Source of the DNA: Halorubrum sp. Atlit-26R
Lineage (GTDB): Archaea > Halobacteriota > Halobacteria > Halobacteriales > Haloferacaceae
Assembly (NCBI RefSeq): GCF_003666015.1
Contig: NZ_QPLT01000001.1
Coordinates: forward strand, 186,001 to 250,000
Reading direction: 5' to 3'
DNA length: 64,000 bases
Both the position numbers and the translations under genes were made by a program. The first letter of the stretch is position 1. Every line of letters begins with the position of its first letter. The notes beneath the pieces are model-generated. The model saw only the letters and a program-made list of their open reading frames with translations, was not told the DNA's origin and searched no databases. Shown here one piece after another: positions 8,886 through 17,556 of this stretch.

Positions 8886-11579
8886 TCAGTCGTCCGCGAG
8901 CGACGCGACGTCGAGGTCCGCCGCGTCCTCCCGGCGGACGGTCGAGCGGTTCGAGCGCGGGTCCTTCTCGACGGTGACCAGCTCGTCGGCCGCGCCCACC
9001 AGCTCGTCGTCGTGGCTCACGATGACGATCTGGCGCACGCCGAACCCGCGCATCTCCTCGACGAGCCGGACGAGTCGCGAGACGTGCCCGGAGTCGAGGA
9101 ACACCGTCGGCTCGTCGAGGATGAGCGGCGGGGTCGGCGCCGCGCCCTCGATCCCCTCCGAGAGCAGCCGGTAGATCGCGCAGCGCAGCGAGAGGTTGAA
9201 CAGGGCGCGCTCGCCGCCGGAGAGCTGCTCGGGGTCGAGCGGCTCGCCGTCCTTCTGGTAGACGGTGAGGACGTACTCGCCGTCGAGCTCGATGTGCGAG
9301 TAGGCGTCGTTGCCGTAGACGAGCTCGAACGTCTCGTTGAGGGTGCGCTCTAACTCGGCCACGTTGCGCTGGCGGAGCTCCGCGCGCAGGTCGCCGTACA
9401 TCGACTCCAGCTCGCTCGTCTCCTCGTGGAGCGTTTCGAGCGCTTCGACGCGCTCGCCGAGCGCCTCGCGCTCCTCGCGGAGCCCCTCTAACTCGCTGAG
9501 CTCGCCTTTCACCCCGCCGATCGCGTTCTGAAGCTCTTCCCGCCGTTCGCCGAGACGGTCGAGCTCCTCGGCGACCTGTTCGAGGTACTGCTCGGCGTCG
9601 GCTTTCCGCTCCTTCGCGTTCGCGACCGCGGCCTCGTCGACGGCCTCGGCCAGTTCGTCGCGGCGCTCGCGCTTGTCCGCGAGCCGATCGCGCCGCTCGT
9701 CGTTCACCTCGTCGAGGTTCTCCCGCTTCTCGCGGCGGCGCTCGATCTCGTCTTCCGCGTCCGCGACGGCGGACAGGCGCTCCTCGACCGCCGTCACCGC
9801 CTCGCGGGCGTCGTCGATCTCCGCGAGTTCGGACTCGAGCCCCTCGACGCGCTCTGCGGCTTCCTCTGCCTCGTCGCGCTTCTCCGCGGCGACCTCGCGG
9901 GTCTCTTCGGCCTCCTCCCTGAGGTCGGCCGCGCGCTCGCGCTTCTCCTCGGCCGACTCCCGCTTCCGTTCGGTCTCCTCGCGCTTCTCTTCGACCCGCG
10001 CTTCGAGGGTCTCGACCCGCTCGTCGATCTCGTCCAGCCGGTCCGCGGCGCTCGCGAGCCCGTCCAGCTCCGCGATCCGCTCGTCGAGGTCGTCCTCGCG
10101 CTCGCGGGCGTCCTCCAGCTCCGCTTCGAGCTCTTCGACCCGCTCGCGGTCCTCCTCGATCCCGCTGGCGTGCGGCGAGTCCTCGACCGGCTGCCCGCAC
10201 TCGGGACACTTTCCCGCCGCGAGCAGCTCCTCTGCCTCTTCGACCCGCTCGCGGGCGTTCTTCAGCTCCGCCGACAGTTCGGCGATCCGCTCGCGGACCT
10301 CGCCCCGCTGGTCGCGCAGCGCGTCCCGCTCGTCGGCGACGCGGTCGCGGTCGACGTCCGCGTCGGCGGCCGCGAACCGCTCTCGGAGTCCGTCGGCCTC
10401 CTCGCAGAGTTCCTCGATCGAGGCCTCGCGTTCGTCGGCCGCCTCGGCCGCCGCCTCCGCCTCGTCGGCGAGGTCGTCGGCCTCGGACTCGATCTCCGCG
10501 GCGCGCTCGGTGCGGTCGTCCGCCTTCCCGGCGAGGTTCGTCGCCTGGTTCCGGAACGCCTCGGCGCTCACCCGCTCGTCGTCGAGCTCCTCGCGGATCG
10601 CTTTCTCCCGGTCGTCGAGTTCCTCGCGGCGGTCGGCGATCGCCGCCTCGCTCGCCGCGTCGAGGCCGGCGTCGTCGAGCCGGTCGTCGATCTCGCTTTC
10701 GATCTCTCCGATCCGCTCGCGGGCCTCGCGGATCGCGTCCCGGTGGTCGTCGCGCTCGCGCTCGGCCTCGCGGATCGCGGCCTCGATCTCGTCGATCTCC
10801 GACTCCACCGACTCCAACTCTTCCCGCTTCTCGGCGTGGGTCTCGAGCGTTTCGGCGGCCGCGTCGCGCGTCTCCTTCGCCTGCTCTCGCTGCGTCTCGT
10901 ACCGGTCGATGTCGTCGGTGACGTCGCCCAGTTCGCCCTCCAGTTCGTTGAGCCGCCCGTGGAGGTCCCGGTCCTCCTTCGCCGCGATCTGCTCGTCGAG
11001 CTGGTCGAGCCGCCCGCGTCGGTTCTCCAGCACGTCTTCGACGCCGAGCCGGGCGTCTCCGGCGCGCTCGCGGTACTCCTCGAGCTTCCCTAACTGAAGC
11101 AGGTCGTCGATCGTGTCCTGTCGCTCCCGCGGGGTGGCGTTGATGAGCTTGTTCACCTCCCCCTGCCGGACGTACGCGCAGTTGACGAACGCCTCGGCGT
11201 CCATCCGCAGCAGCTCGGTGACGAACTCGCGGACCGCCCGGGCGCCGTCGCGAGTCACGTCGCTCCCGTCTGTCGATTCGAGCGTACACTGGTGGTCGAT
11301 CCGGCCGTCGTAGGACTTGAGCCGCCGCTCGACCCGGTAGGAGGCGCTGTCGTGAGTGAACCACAGCTCCACTTCCGTCTCCTCCTCGCCGTTCGTGATG
11401 ACGTCTTCGAGGGTGCCGTCGAGCGCCTTCGACCCGTACAGCGCGAAGAAGCACGCCTCCAACAGCGACGACTTCCCGCTGCCGTTGAGCCCGTGGATCA
11501 CCGTGACGCCCTCCGTCAGCCGCAGGTCGGCGTCGCCGTACGGCTTGAAGTTCGCGAGGCGGACGCGGTCGAACTTCAC
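8886..11579 (-). CDS. rad50: Rad50, ATPase of the Mre11-Rad50 DNA repair complex
   Basis: An 897-aa SMC-like ATPase. Walker A is GLNGSGKSS near residue 36. Two long charged coiled-coil arms flank the zinc hook CPECG at Cys458/Cys461. The C-terminal head has the signature QLSGGERALFNLSL and Walker B PPLILDEPTVFLD. The complex tethers and processes double-strand breaks. Its ATG overlaps the mre11 stop by 4 nt (ATGA), so the two are translationally coupled. The coiled coil is rich in Glu, Asp and Arg, which explains the long Ser/Arg-rich shadow reading frames on the other strand. Confidence 0.97.
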   Translation of the reverse strand: MKFDRVRLANFKPYGDADLRLTEGVTVIHGLNGSGKSSLLEACFFALYGSKALDGTLEDVITNGEEETEVELWFTHDSASYRVERRLKSYDGRIDHQCTLESTDGSDVTRDGARAVREFVTELLRMDAEAFVNCAYVRQGEVNKLINATPRERQDTIDDLLQLGKLEEYRERAGDARLGVEDVLENRRGRLDQLDEQIAAKEDRDLHGRLNELEGELGDVTDDIDRYETQREQAKETRDAAAETLETHAEKREELESVESEIDEIEAAIREAERERDDHRDAIREARERIGEIESEIDDRLDDAGLDAASEAAIADRREELDDREKAIREELDDERVSAEAFRNQATNLAGKADDRTERAAEIESEADDLADEAEAAAEAADEREASIEELCEEADGLRERFAAADADVDRDRVADERDALRDQRGEVRERIAELSAELKNARERVEEAEELLAAGKCPECGQPVEDSPHASGIEEDRERVEELEAELEDAREREDDLDERIAELDGLASAADRLDEIDERVETLEARVEEKREETERKRESAEEKRERAADLREEAEETREVAAEKRDEAEEAAERVEGLESELAEIDDAREAVTAVEERLSAVADAEDEIERRREKRENLDEVNDERRDRLADKRERRDELAEAVDEAAVANAKERKADAEQYLEQVAEELDRLGERREELQNAIGGVKGELSELEGLREEREALGERVEALETLHEETSELESMYGDLRAELRQRNVAELERTLNETFELVYGNDAYSHIELDGEYVLTVYQKDGEPLDPEQLSGGERALFNLSLRCAIYRLLSEGIEGAAPTPPLILDEPTVFLDSGHVSRLVRLVEEMRGFGVRQIVIVSHDDELVGAADELVTVEKDPRSNRSTVRREDAADLDVASLADD

Positions 11580-12931
11580 AGGTAGTCCTCCATGGAGACC
11601 TGGCCGTCGGTCGACGCCGAGTCCGAGTCCGTCGCCTCCGCGGAGTCGGACTTGACGTCGGTGTTCGACCCGTCGGGGTCCGGTTCGTCGCTCCCGTCAT
11701 CGACCGTTTCGTCGGCCGATTTGTCACTACCACCATCGACGGTCTCGCCCTCTGGTTCGTCGCTATCGGCGTCGCCGGCGTCGTCGTCCGTCTCGACGGC
11801 CTCGAACGCGCCGAGGTCCTCCTCCTCGTCGAGCCGGTCCTCGACCCGCCGTTTCACCGTCTCGCGCACGTTGGCGTCCGGGACGGTGTCCTCGCGAACG
11901 GCGCTTTCGACGTCGCGCGCGGCGGTCGACAGCGCCATCTCGTCGAGGCGGTCGCGGACCGCGTCCTCGGGGTCGGCGAAGCTCACGTCGACCTCGCCGT
12001 CGGCGTCGACCTCGCGCCGGTCCGTGACGCGCGCGATGAGCGCGCCCTCGTCGGTCGCGAACTCCTCGACGGCCGCCGGGGTCACCGGGTCGCCCTCGCC
12101 GGTTATCTCGACGTGGACGACCGCCTCCGCGAGGTCGTACTCGCGCACGCGCTCGCGGACCCGCGACTCGCCCTCGCCCTCGCGCAGCTCGACGGAGACG
12201 AAGACGAACGGCCGGGTCTCCAGCGCGCGGCGCCGGATCTCCACGCGATCGTCGCCGCCTGCCGCGTCGGCGTCGAAGACGACGAGGTTGTAGCCGCGCC
12301 CCTCGCGCTCGCTCGCGCTCGCGCGCTCGGTCGAGCCCGGGTACGTGACCCACGTGTCGGCGACCTCGGCGGTGTCGGGCTTGTGGTTGTCGCCGAGCAG
12401 CATGGCGTCGAAGTCGACGTCGCTCTCGGTCAGCACGGTCTCCGTGTCCCAGTCGGCGTAGCCGAACGGCTCGAAGAGGCCGTGCGCGACCAGGGCGGCG
12501 TAGTCGGCGTCGTGGTCGGCGAACGCGTAGTCGAGGTCGTCGCGCCGCGAGACGGGGACGTGGTCGAGCCCGTAGAAGGCGGTGTCGCCCACGACGACCG
12601 GCTCGTCGCCGAGCCGGGTCGCGAGGCCGAGGCGCTCGAAGAGGTCGAGCCACTGTCCGCCCCGGGTCGACTCGTGGTTCCCTACGACCGCGAGGAAGGG
12701 GATCCCGGCGTCGTCGAGCCGGCGGAGGACGGAGATGGTCCCCATCAGATCCCCCAGTTCGGGCCGGCGGTCGTGAAAGAGGTCGCCCGCGTGGACGACG
12801 GCGTCGACGCCGCCGTCGACCGCGTCGTCGACCACGGCCTCGAACGCGTCGAGGAAGTCCTGGCGTCGGACCGGCGAGTGGTACTGCGAGTACCCGATGT
12901 GGGTGTCGCCGGTGTGGATCACCCGTGTCAT
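11576..12931 (-). CDS. mre11: Mre11, DNA double-strand break repair nuclease
   Basis: A 451-aa calcineurin-like nuclease. Metal-binding motifs are visible in order: GDTHIG (Asp9), GDLFHD, GNHES, AHG and GDNHKP, all intact. The C-terminal 110 residues are highly acidic with repeated DGGSDEP-like segments and end in QVSMEDYL; this tail is likely disordered. Mre11 gives endo- and 3'-5' exonuclease activity to the Rad50 complex. It overlaps the upstream small gene (stop at 12928) by 4 nt and the downstream rad50 by 4 nt, forming a three-gene operon. Confidence 0.97.
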   Translation of the reverse strand: MTRVIHTGDTHIGYSQYHSPVRRQDFLDAFEAVVDDAVDGGVDAVVHAGDLFHDRRPELGDLMGTISVLRRLDDAGIPFLAVVGNHESTRGGQWLDLFERLGLATRLGDEPVVVGDTAFYGLDHVPVSRRDDLDYAFADHDADYAALVAHGLFEPFGYADWDTETVLTESDVDFDAMLLGDNHKPDTAEVADTWVTYPGSTERASASEREGRGYNLVVFDADAAGGDDRVEIRRRALETRPFVFVSVELREGEGESRVRERVREYDLAEAVVHVEITGEGDPVTPAAVEEFATDEGALIARVTDRREVDADGEVDVSFADPEDAVRDRLDEMALSTAARDVESAVREDTVPDANVRETVKRRVEDRLDEEEDLGAFEAVETDDDAGDADSDEPEGETVDGGSDKSADETVDDGSDEPDPDGSNTDVKSDSAEATDSDSASTDGQVSMEDYL

Positions 12932-13314
12932 CTGTCCGCGTCTTGGCCGGTGTCCGGCTTAGGGATTCCGGGGCCGGAGCGGAAGTGGTCGGGGTCGGCG
13001 CTGGCGCCGTCATCACCGTCGCTGTCGTTGTCGCTTCCGTCGATGTCGCCCGTGGCCGCCCGCCGAAACCCTCGGTACGCCGCGAGCGCGTCGCGTCCGC
13101 GCTCGGCGGCGGCCTCATCGCCCGCGCGCTCCGCGGCGTCGACCGCGTCCGCCAGCCGGTCGAGGCCGACGGCATCGACGAACCCGGCCGCGCGCCGCAG
13201 GTCGGTTCGCGCGGCGTCCGCCTCGTCGATCACGGCGACGTACGGGCGTCTCGCGGTGTCGGTGCGCGTCGCGAGCGCGGCCAGGGCGCGCTTGACGGCG
13301 GTAGTCGAGACCAC
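12928..13314 (-). CDS. Unknown protein, first gene of the Mre11-Rad50 operon
   Basis: A 128-aa protein. Residues 1-88 are mostly alpha-helical with Ala, Arg and Asp (MVSTTAVKRALAALATRTDT; LADAVDAAERAGDEAAAERG). The last 40 residues are acidic and end in DPDHFRSGPGIPKP. No enzyme motif is visible. It overlaps mre11 by ATGA and is preceded by a TATA box at 13336-13344, so it is the first gene of the operon. This suggests a role with break repair, but only by position. Confidence 0.8.
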   Translation of the reverse strand: MVSTTAVKRALAALATRTDTARRPYVAVIDEADAARTDLRRAAGFVDAVGLDRLADAVDAAERAGDEAAAERGRDALAAYRGFRRAATGDIDGSDNDSDGDDGASADPDHFRSGPGIPKPDTGQDADR

Positions 13315-13335
13315 GGGCCGACTGGCGCGGTATCG

Positions 13336-13344
13336 AATATAAAT
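13336..13344 (-). promoter_or_regulatory. TATA box of the 13314-mre11-rad50 operon
   Basis: On the minus strand this reads ATTTATATT, centred about 26 nt before the ATG at 13314. No other clear TATA box is seen before mre11 or rad50. Confidence 0.65.
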
Positions 13345-13396
13345 CGTCGCGGACGGTCGTCTCCGACGCGACGCTCTGATGCCCGGAGTCCGACGC

Positions 13397-13660
13397 TCAG
13401 ATGCCCAGCGAGTACAGCCGCTTCCGCGCGTCCGTGAAGGAGAACCGGGAGTCGACGACGCCCTCCTCTTCGAGCCGCGACAGCGCGTAGCGGACGGTCC
13501 GCGGCGGGAGCAGCGTCTCCTCGGCCAGCTCGCTCTGGGTCAGCGTGTCGTTGTAATCTAACACCTTCGCGACGAGCTTCGCGCTCGGCGGTAGGTCGCG
13601 GACGGCCGCCCAGCGGTCCGCGGTCCCGTCGTCGGCGGTGACGGCGTCGGTCGTGCTCAT
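13397..13660 (-). CDS. Small winged helix-turn-helix transcriptional regulator
   Basis: An 87-aa MarR-like winged-helix protein. The core reads SAKLVAKVLDYNDTLTQSEL (helices 1-2), then PPRTVRYALSRLEEEGVV (recognition helix) and a wing RFSFTDARKRLYSLGI. The start at 13660 (MSTTDAV) is preferred over the in-frame ATG at 13681 because an AT-rich TATA-like stretch lies at about 13690. Close relatives of this length are common in haloarchaea as predicted DNA-binding proteins. It is divergent from pan, sharing 193 nt of upstream sequence, so it could regulate pan or itself, which is inference. Confidence 0.85.
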   Translation of the reverse strand: MSTTDAVTADDGTADRWAAVRDLPPSAKLVAKVLDYNDTLTQSELAEETLLPPRTVRYALSRLEEEGVVDSRFSFTDARKRLYSLGI

Positions 13661-13853
13661 GCGTGGTCTGATCGTCGTCATGCTATCTGATAATATTTAC
13701 TATCCATTTCAATTACTTTTGGTTATAACTCAAAAACCAACGATACCGATAGTCGCGGACGCAGACCGCCGCCGTTCGGCGTCTCGTTGGCGGAACGCCC
13801 CGTTCGTGCCCCCACCCGAAGCCTCTTATCCGCGAGACGCTTTAATAAACACA

Positions 13854-15071
13854 ATGAGCGACACGGTCGACGACGTCGATATGCCCTACGACGAGGGAGC
13901 GGCGTCGAAACAGGAGAAGATCGACTCCCTACAGGAGCGGCTCGACGTCCTCGAGTCCCAGAACGAGGAGATGCGCGACAAGCTCCTCGACGCCAACGCG
14001 GAGAACAACAAGTACCAGCAGAAGCTCGAGCGGCTCACCCACGAGAACAAGAAGCTGAAGCAGTCCCCGCTGTTCGTGGCGACGGTGCAGGAGATCACGC
14101 CCGACGGCGCCGTGATCAAACAGCACGGGAACAACCAGGAGGCGCTCACGGAGATCACCGACGAGATGCGCGAGAAGCTCGACCCCGACGACCGCGTCGC
14201 GGTCAACAACTCGCTGTCGGTGGTCAAGAAGCTGGAGAAGGAGACCGACGTCCGCGCCCGCGTCATGCAGGTCGAGCACTCCCCGGACGTCACCTACGCC
14301 GACATCGGCGGGCTCGAAGACCAGATGCAGGAGGTCCGCGAGACCGTCGAGATGCCGCTGGAACACCCCGACATGTTCGAGGACGTGGGCATCACGCCGC
14401 CGAGCGGCGTGCTGCTGTACGGCCCGCCGGGCACCGGGAAGACGATGCTCGCGAAGGCCGTCGCCAACGAGACGGACGCGACGTTCATCAAGATGGCCGG
14501 CTCCGAGCTGGTCCACAAGTTCATCGGCGAGGGTGCGAAGCTGGTCCGGGACCTCTTCGAGGTCGCCCGCGAGAACCAGCCCGCCGTCCTCTTCATCGAC
14601 GAGATCGACGCCATCGCCTCGAAGCGGACGGACTCGAAGACCTCGGGCGACGCCGAGGTCCAGCGGACGATGATGCAGCTGCTCTCCGAGATGGACGGCT
14701 TCGACGAGCGCGGCGAGGTCCGCATCATCGCCGCGACCAACCGCTTCGACATGCTCGACCCCGCCATCCTGCGCCCCGGCCGCTTCGACCGCCTCATCGA
14801 GGTGCCCAAGCCGGAGACCGAGGGCCGCGAGATCATCTTCCAGATCCACACCCGCAACATGAACCTCGCCGACGGCGTCGACTTCGCGGAGCTGGCCGAG
14901 CTGACCCCGGACGCCTCCGGCGCCGATATCAAGGCGATGTGTACCGAGGCGGGGATGTTCGCCATCCGCGACGACCGCACGGAAGTCACCCTCGACGACT
15001 TCCTCGAGGCCCACGAGAAGCTCAGCAAGGACGAGGAGACGAGCGCCGACGACTCGCTGGCGTTCGCCTGA
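13854..15071 (+). CDS. pan: Proteasome-activating nucleotidase (PAN)
   Basis: A 405-aa AAA+ ATPase that unfolds proteins and feeds them to the 20S proteasome. The coiled coil spans residues 17-70 (KIDSLQERLDVLESQNEEMR), then an OB domain, Walker A GPPGTGKT at 190-197, Walker B FIDEID near 247, and the sensor and arginine finger region ATNRFDMLDPAILRPGRFDR. The C-terminus is SLAFA rather than a canonical hydrophobic-Tyr-X motif. The start is set at MSDTVDDVDM because the longer frame adds non-conserved sequence. The likely TATA element is CTTATC at 13825-13830, about 27 nt upstream. Confidence 0.96.
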   Translation: MSDTVDDVDMPYDEGAASKQEKIDSLQERLDVLESQNEEMRDKLLDANAENNKYQQKLERLTHENKKLKQSPLFVATVQEITPDGAVIKQHGNNQEALTEITDEMREKLDPDDRVAVNNSLSVVKKLEKETDVRARVMQVEHSPDVTYADIGGLEDQMQEVRETVEMPLEHPDMFEDVGITPPSGVLLYGPPGTGKTMLAKAVANETDATFIKMAGSELVHKFIGEGAKLVRDLFEVARENQPAVLFIDEIDAIASKRTDSKTSGDAEVQRTMMQLLSEMDGFDERGEVRIIAATNRFDMLDPAILRPGRFDRLIEVPKPETEGREIIFQIHTRNMNLADGVDFAELAELTPDASGADIKAMCTEAGMFAIRDDRTEVTLDDFLEAHEKLSKDEETSADDSLAFA

Positions 15072-15132
15072 TCCGGTCGTCTTCGCTCCGATCCGGAAGC
15101 CGCCGTCGACTCGATTTCTCTCTCGACCGTCC

Positions 15133-15264
15133 TCACAGCGCCGCGATCGCGAGGGACGGGACCGCGAAAACCAGCAGGAACACCAGTCCGGCCGCGAGCG
15201 CGTAGCCCGCGCCGACGCCGGCGAGCGCGAGCCATCCGTCGTCGAGCGCGTCAGCGACGTTCAT
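15133..15264 (-). CDS. 43-aa hydrophobic membrane protein downstream of PAN
   Basis: A short frame from ATG 15264 to TGA 15133. After a short polar start (MNVADALDDGW) almost all of it is hydrophobic: LALAGVGAGYALAAGLVFLL and then VFAVPSLAIAAL. This gives one long or two short membrane helices. It lies convergent to pan (61 nt between stops) and upstream of the DHH gene stop. Codon usage is like its neighbours. Function unknown; conservation needs a small-protein search. Confidence 0.6.
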   Translation of the reverse strand: MNVADALDDGWLALAGVGAGYALAAGLVFLLVFAVPSLAIAAL

Positions 15265-15353
15265 ACCGGAAGAACCGCGGCTCGGAACTTAAATCCGGGC
15301 GCTCGCGTCCGGTGTGGCCGCCTCGGTTCCCCGTTCCGCCGCGCCGGTCCCGG

Positions 15354-16529
15354 TCACACGTCGCCCGCCATCGCCCGGAACAGCCCGTCGGCGAGGGCGT
15401 CGCGGTCGACGGTCTCCGGCTCTCCCTCCCCGGTGGGGTCGACCTCCGGGTCGATCGTCCCGCCGCCCATCCGGGAGTGGCCCCCGCCGTTCCCGTTGTC
15501 GACGTCGCCTAACACCGCCGCTATCGCGTTGCCCATGTGGACCCGGTCGTCGCGCGACCGCCCCGAGAGGTGGACGGTCCCGTCCCGCTCGCCGATCACC
15601 ACGACGGCGCTGACTCCTTCGAGCTGGATCAGCTCGTCCGCCGCCTGCGGGATCGCGTCGACGTTGTTCACGCCGCCGACGTCGGCGACCCCGAACGACC
15701 CCTCGACGCGCCGACCCGCGATCGCCCGGGCCTTCACCTCCAGCACCTCCGCGTCGACCGCGGGGTTCGCGATGCGGTCGAGGCGGTCCTGGTCGACGCC
15801 GGGGTAGAGGTAGGCGGCCGCCGCGAAGTCGGGCTCGCTGGCGCCGACGGTGAGGTGTTTCGTGTCGGCCAAGATCCCGTACAGCAGCCCGGTCGCCGTG
15901 TCCGTCGACAGCGTGAGGTCGCTCGCCGTCTCGCTCGCGTGCTTGTCGGGGGGCACGGGGACGGCGTCGTTGTCTTGGAAGTACTCGGAGACGACCGACG
16001 CGGTCGCGCCGTAGTCGGTCCGCACGTCGGTGAACGACTCGCCGCCGCCGTCCCCGGGGTGGTGGTCGACGACCGCCGTCGGCAACACGCCGTCGGCGCC
16101 GGCGAACCCCCGCGGCTCGTTGTGGTCGACTAAGACGACCGACTCCGCCGCGAGGTCGCTCACGTGTTCGATCGGCTCTAAGTCGAGGTCGAGGACGGTC
16201 CGAAACGCCCGGTTCTCCTGATGACGGATCTGGCCGGGGTACTGAACGGTCGCGTCGACGTCCACCTGGTCGGCGAGCGAGGCGACTCCGACCGCGGCCG
16301 ACATCGCGTCGGGGTCCGGGTTCGGGTGCATCAACACCGTGATCTCGTCTTCGTCGGCCAGCAGTCGGCGGAACCGCACTCCCGGCGTGCGGCGGGACCG
16401 CAGCACTACCACCCCGGCCGCGACGGCGATCAGGACGACGAGCGCCGCGGCGACGGCGAGTTCGGGATTCTCTCGGGCCATGGCCTCCGCCTGCGAGAAC
16501 CGGTCGCCGACCGCGCTCATCGCTCGCAT
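15354..16529 (-). CDS. Membrane-anchored DHH/DHHA1 family phosphoesterase
   Basis: A 391-aa protein with one N-terminal membrane helix (AVAAALVVLIAVAAGVVVL, about residues 24-43) and a cytoplasmic DHH phosphoesterase domain. Metal motifs are HPNPDPDAMSA, VDHNEP and DHHPG. The C-terminal DHHA1 domain has NGGGHSRMGGG. Relatives include NrnA-type oligoribonucleases and cyclic dinucleotide or pAp phosphodiesterases; the substrate cannot be told here. Two starts are possible (16529 or 16520). A 124-nt gap separates it from the SDR-like gene upstream. Confidence 0.85.
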   Translation of the reverse strand: MRAMSAVGDRFSQAEAMARENPELAVAAALVVLIAVAAGVVVLRSRRTPGVRFRRLLADEDEITVLMHPNPDPDAMSAAVGVASLADQVDVDATVQYPGQIRHQENRAFRTVLDLDLEPIEHVSDLAAESVVLVDHNEPRGFAGADGVLPTAVVDHHPGDGGGESFTDVRTDYGATASVVSEYFQDNDAVPVPPDKHASETASDLTLSTDTATGLLYGILADTKHLTVGASEPDFAAAAYLYPGVDQDRLDRIANPAVDAEVLEVKARAIAGRRVEGSFGVADVGGVNNVDAIPQAADELIQLEGVSAVVVIGERDGTVHLSGRSRDDRVHMGNAIAAVLGDVDNGNGGGHSRMGGGTIDPEVDPTGEGEPETVDRDALADGLFRAMAGDV

Positions 16530-16653
16530 GGGTAGTGGCGAATCGCTCCCGACACATGAAGGTTCGTTACCGTTCCGACGGAGTTGAACCGACGAAAATC
16601 GGCCGTTTTCGGGCGGTTACACACCGAACTGGCCGCGGTCCGGCCGGGGCGAG

Positions 16654-17556
16654 CTACTCGGTCCGCGCCCGGTACGCGCGCACGGCGTCGCGGTACCCCG
16701 ACCGGAACGTCGGGTGGACGAACTCGTAGCCGAGCTCGCGGAGCAGCGCGTTCGAACACCGCTTGCTCGTTCGGATCCGGCGCTCCGCGGCCGCGGAGAG
16801 GTCACCGGCCGCGATCCGCTCGTCCTTCGACAGCTTCTCCGGGCGCGGGACGCCGCAGGCGTCCGCGAGCCAGTCGGCGAACGCGTGCTTGTCGACCGGC
16901 TCGTCGTCGACGACGAGGACGACGCGGTCGCGCGCCCGGTCCGTCTCCAGCAGGTGTCGGACCGACCCCGCGGCGTCCGCGCGGTGGACCATGTTCAAGT
17001 ACCCGGCCGTCACCGGCCCCTCCACGTAGCGCTCCAGCCGGTATCGATCCGGGCCGTACAGCCCCGCGAACCGGACCACGGTCCCGTCGATTCCGGCGTC
17101 GCCCGCGCGCTCGATCGCGATCCGCTCGGCCTCGGCGAGGACCCCGGTCTTCTCCGTGGTCGGCTCGACCGGCGTCTCCTCGTCGACCCAGCCGCCGCCG
17201 TGGTCGCCGTACACGCCCGTCGAGGAGGTGTACACTAAGCGGTCCGGCGGAGCGGACCGCGAGCCGTACTCGTCGACGACGTTCGCCAGCCCGTCGACGT
17301 ACACCTCCCGCGCCGCGTCGGCGCCGCGCCCGCCGGAACTGGCCGCGAAGACGACCGCGTCCGCGTCCGGCAGCGCCGAGAGCGACGACGGGTCGGTCGC
17401 GTCCGCGCGGACGGCCTCGACGTCGGCGGCGACGGCGTCGACCGTGTCCAGCCCGGCCTCGGACCGCCGAACGCCCGTCACTGCGTGCCCCCGGGAGTCG
17501 AGCTGGCCCGCGAGCGCCAGCCCGACGTAGCCGCAGCCGACGACGACGACCCTCAT
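16654..17556 (-). CDS. NAD(P)-binding epimerase/dehydratase-like protein (extended SDR)
   Basis: A 300-aa Rossmann-fold protein. The nucleotide loop is VVVVGCGYVGLALAGQL at the N-terminus. The central stretch YTSSTGVYGDHGGGW holds the SDR Ser and Tyr, but the Lys expected four residues after Tyr is absent, so the enzyme is atypical. It resembles the YeeZ-like branch of sugar nucleotide epimerase relatives. Its ATG overlaps the stop of the DUF5791-type gene (ATGA, 17553-17556), so the pair is coupled. The substrate is unknown. Confidence 0.8.
   Translation of the reverse strand: MRVVVVGCGYVGLALAGQLDSRGHAVTGVRRSEAGLDTVDAVAADVEAVRADATDPSSLSALPDADAVVFAASSGGRGADAAREVYVDGLANVVDEYGSRSAPPDRLVYTSSTGVYGDHGGGWVDEETPVEPTTEKTGVLAEAERIAIERAGDAGIDGTVVRFAGLYGPDRYRLERYVEGPVTAGYLNMVHRADAAGSVRHLLETDRARDRVVLVVDDEPVDKHAFADWLADACGVPRPEKLSKDERIAAGDLSAAAERRIRTSKRCSNALLRELGYEFVHPTFRSGYRDAVRAYRARTE

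Noticed and set aside
9673..11097. Long Ser/Arg-rich frame opposite rad50
   Set aside because: It is the complement of the Glu/Arg-rich coiled coil; high GC leaves such frames open.
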